Below, one piece after another: positions 6,391-8,483 of a stretch of 8,483 bases of DNA. Each line of letters begins with the position of its first letter. Positions within the stretch are counted from its first letter, which is position 1. Source of the DNA: Flavobacteriaceae bacterium (GTDB taxonomy: Bacteria > Bacteroidota > Bacteroidia > Flavobacteriales > Flavobacteriaceae); assembly GCA_015493405.1 (NCBI GenBank), contig WGDF01000152.1:1-8483 (forward strand), in the 5' to 3' direction. A program made the position numbers and the translations under genes. The notes below the pieces were generated by a model, which saw nothing but the letters and a program-made list of their open reading frames with translations, was not told where the DNA came from and did not search any database.

Positions 6391-8483
6391 AGAGAGCCCA
6401 ATCCGTTTCCGACTGAGATCCAAGTGTATAACTTTGACTTGCACCTGTTGATTAAGTTGCACAATATCGGCCGGATTGCTGACAAATTGATCTGACATAT
6501 TAGAAATATGGACCAAACCGCTTTCTTTAATTCCAATATTGACAAAACAACCGAAATTGGTAATATTGTTAATCAAGCCGGGATAAACAGCACCTTCCTT
6601 GACATCCGCTATATTTTTTAAATCGGGGCTAAACGCAAAAACCGTTGCCTTTTTTCGCACGTCCAAGCCGGGCTTTTCCAATGCTTTTAAAATATCTTTT
6701 AAGGTTGGTAAGCCGACATTATCATTAACAAATCTCTGTAGATCAATCTGTTGTAAAAGTTTTTTTTGACCAATTAATGTTTTAATATCTACAGACAATC
6801 GCTTTGCTATTTGAGCCACAACCGGATAGGATTCGGGATGCACCGCAGAATCATCTAAAGGATTAGAACCATTTTTAATCCTTAAAAAACCGGCACATTG
6901 TTCAAAGGCTTTTGCACCCAAACCTTTGACTTTTTTCAAGTGTGCCCTATCAGGAAAATGACCGTGTTCAGTTCGGTATTTTACTATATTTTCTGCCAAT
7001 TTTTCCCCTATACCGGAAACATACCGGAGTAGATGCGGACTTGCTGTATTGACATTAACACCTACTAAATTCACGGCACTTTCAACTGTAGCGTCCAATT
7101 CTTGTTTGAGCAAAGTTTGATTGACTTCATACTGGTATTGTCCAACCCCAATGGATTTCGGATCAATTTTAACCAATTCCGCCAGTGGATCTTGCAACCG
7201 ACGCCCAATAGAAACCGCACCACGCACCGTAACATCTTTATCTGGAAATTCCGCTCCGGCCAAAGGTGAAGCTGAGTAAATAGATGCCCCGGATTCACTC
7301 ACTACAAATATGGGCAACGACTTATGAAAATTGATTTGCCGGACCAAATTTTCAGTTTCACGGGAAGCCGTGCCATTACCAATGCCTATAGCTTCCATAT
7401 CGAATTTTTCGACCAAATATTTTAAATGCTCTTCGGCCTCTTTTAACTTATTTTGAGGAGGATGTGGGTAGATAACCATATCGTGTATCAAATTGCCTTG
7501 ACGATCCAAACAGACCAGTTTGCAACCGGAACGAAAACCGGGATCAAGAGCCAAAACGCGTTTTTCTCCTAAAGGTGCCGCTAATAATAATTGCCGCAAA
7601 TTGTTAGAAAAAACTTTGATTGCCGTTACATCAGCTTTTTCTTTGTAAAAATTAAGCGTTTCGGCACTTATGGAAGGGGCTAATAAGCGTTTGTAAGCAT
7701 CTTTAACAGCTAAACTTATTTGTCCGGCTGTTTCATCATTATTTTTAATCAAACGATCGCCCAATTTTTGTAACAAAAAATCAGTATCAACTTCTAATTT
7801 AATCCGAATGAAGCCTTCTTTTTCAGCCCGCAACAAGGCCAATAAACGATGAGACGGGGTGCGTCTTAAAGTTTCTTGCCAATCAAAATAATCTAGATAT
7901 TTTTGAGCTTTTTCGTTGTGTTCTTCAGCCTTCACTACTTTGGTCTTAATCAAAGCGGATTGCCTGTAAAGACGCCGCACAATATGACGTACCCAAATTG
8001 TTTCATTGATCCATTCGGCCATAATATGACGTGCCCCTTCCAAAGCTTCTTCTGGTGTTTTAACCGATTCATTAACAAAGTTTGCAGCAGTCAAAAAAAT
8101 ATCCTTAGCACGTTGTGCCATAATAATTTTGGCTAAGGGTTCCAAACCGGTTTGACGAGCTTTTTCGGCCTTTGTTTTGCGTTTTTTCTTATATGGCAAA
8201 TACAAATCTTCCAACGCAGTGGCTTCAAATGTATTTAAAATTTTTTGCTCTAAATCCGCCGTCAATATTTTTTGTTCCGTCAAAGCTTTAACAATAGTTT
8301 GTTGCCTTTTTTGCAACTCATCAAACTGTTTTTTAAGTTTCTGAATTTGATGAAGCCTTACTTCATCTAAATTTCCGGTTAGTTCTTTGCGATAACGCGC
8401 TATAAAAGGCACCGTTGCATCGGCTTGAAGTAATACCAGAACCCGATTAATCTGTTGCGCCGGTAAAGCTAAATTTTGGCCAA
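6379..8483 (-). CDS. tex: Tex-family S1 RNA-binding protein (5' end outside window)
   Basis: 700 codons are visible and the frame stays open through the window edge. The codons before the GTG at 8412 read A-L-P-A-Q-Q-I-N-R-V-L-V-L-L-Q-A-D-A-T, the usual Tex N-terminal helix leading into V-P-F-I-A-R-Y-R-K-E-L. The gene therefore starts upstream and only a few codons are missing. Domains in order are: a helical N-terminal region; a YqgF/RNase H-like domain starting at A-L-D-P-G-F-R-S-G (around 7525-7555); a helix-hairpin-helix DNA-binding region with V-S-G-I-G-E-K-L-A and V-K-G-L-G-A-K-A (about 6890-7060); the L-D-D-S-A-V-H-P-E-S-Y motif (about 6830-6865); and a C-terminal S1 domain (about 6382-6596). 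Tex proteins are cytoplasmic nucleic-acid binders linked to transcription processes; the exact role in Bacteroidota is not settled. The stop TAG at 6379-6381 lies inside the hisS coding sequence, leaving no room for a separate terminator. Confidence 0.95.
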   Translation of the reverse strand, partial: GQNLALPAQQINRVLVLLQADATVPFIARYRKELTGNLDEVRLHQIQKLKKQFDELQKRQQTIVKALTEQKILTADLEQKILNTFEATALEDLYLPYKKKRKTKAEKARQTGLEPLAKIIMAQRAKDIFLTAANFVNESVKTPEEALEGARHIMAEWINETIWVRHIVRRLYRQSALIKTKVVKAEEHNEKAQKYLDYFDWQETLRRTPSHRLLALLRAEKEGFIRIKLEVDTDFLLQKLGDRLIKNNDETAGQISLAVKDAYKRLLAPSISAETLNFYKEKADVTAIKVFSNNLRQLLLAAPLGEKRVLALDPGFRSGCKLVCLDRQGNLIHDMVIYPHPPQNKLKEAEEHLKYLVEKFDMEAIGIGNGTASRETENLVRQINFHKSLPIFVVSESGASIYSASPLAGAEFPDKDVTVRGAVSIGRRLQDPLAELVKIDPKSIGVGQYQYEVNQTLLKQELDATVESAVNLVGVNVNTASPHLLRYVSGIGEKLAENIVKYRTEHGHFPDRAHLKKVKGLGAKAFEQCAGFLRIKNGSNPLDDSAVHPESYPVVAQIAKRLSVDIKTLIGQKKLLQQIDLQRFVNDNVGLPTLKDILKALEKPGLDVRKKATVFAFSPDLKNIADVKEGAVYPGLINNITNFGCFVNIGIKESGLVHISNMSDQFVSNPADIVQLNQQVQVKVIHLDLSRKRIGLSLVF

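Noticed and set aside
7903..8136. Small + strand open frame opposite tex
   Set aside because: It lies wholly within conserved Tex coding sequence, has no start signals and a composition unlike a real protein.

Overview
The window reads as chromosomal DNA of a Bacteroidota bacterium, most likely Flavobacteriia or a relative. The reasons are a DUF6702-type exported protein, Bacteroidota-style HisRS and SGNH-hydrolase sequences, genes without clear Shine-Dalgarno sequences, and several start regions with the TAnnTTTG -7 promoter element of this phylum. No RNA genes, IS elements or CRISPR arrays were seen.

Layout: (1) 1-1077, + strand: the 3' part of an SGNH/GDSL hydrolase, ended by a strong hairpin terminator at 1097-1132. 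(2) 1129-3147: a two-gene, apparently Type II restriction-modification cassette on the + strand, with a DNA methyltransferase carrying DPF-GRGTT and TSPPF motifs (1202-2455) and a 217-aa PD-(D/E)XK endonuclease candidate (2473-3126). (3) 3148-3624, - strand: an intact exported DUF6702-family protein convergent with the endonuclease gene. (4) 3649-4965, + strand: a lipoprotein with six Asp-box (BNR) repeats, probably a six-bladed beta-propeller, divergent from the DUF6702 gene. (5) 5023-6390, + strand: hisS, histidyl-tRNA synthetase. (6) 6379-8483, - strand: most of a Tex-family nucleic-acid-binding protein, overlapping the hisS 3' end by 12 bp and running off the window.

The most interesting observation is that the restriction-modification pair is bracketed by two copies of the same short sequence, 2,019 bp apart. 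The right copy is the last codons of the intact DUF6702 gene. The left copy, between the terminator and the methyltransferase, is a degenerate duplicate of that gene end. It has the same stop codon at the homology edge and the same DPI-VY-IK coding, but an internal TAG and a small deletion. The simplest reading is that the DUF6702 gene once lay tail to tail with the SGNH hydrolase gene and shared its terminator region. A restriction-modification cassette then arrived between them, leaving a duplication of the 3' gene end. This resembles the 'insertion with long target duplication' proposed for mobile restriction-modification systems. The arrival also separated the DUF6702 gene from its old downstream region and left it convergent with the endonuclease gene across only 21 bp.

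hisS and tex are housekeeping genes. The propeller lipoprotein and SGNH hydrolase are envelope or exported functions with unknown substrates.
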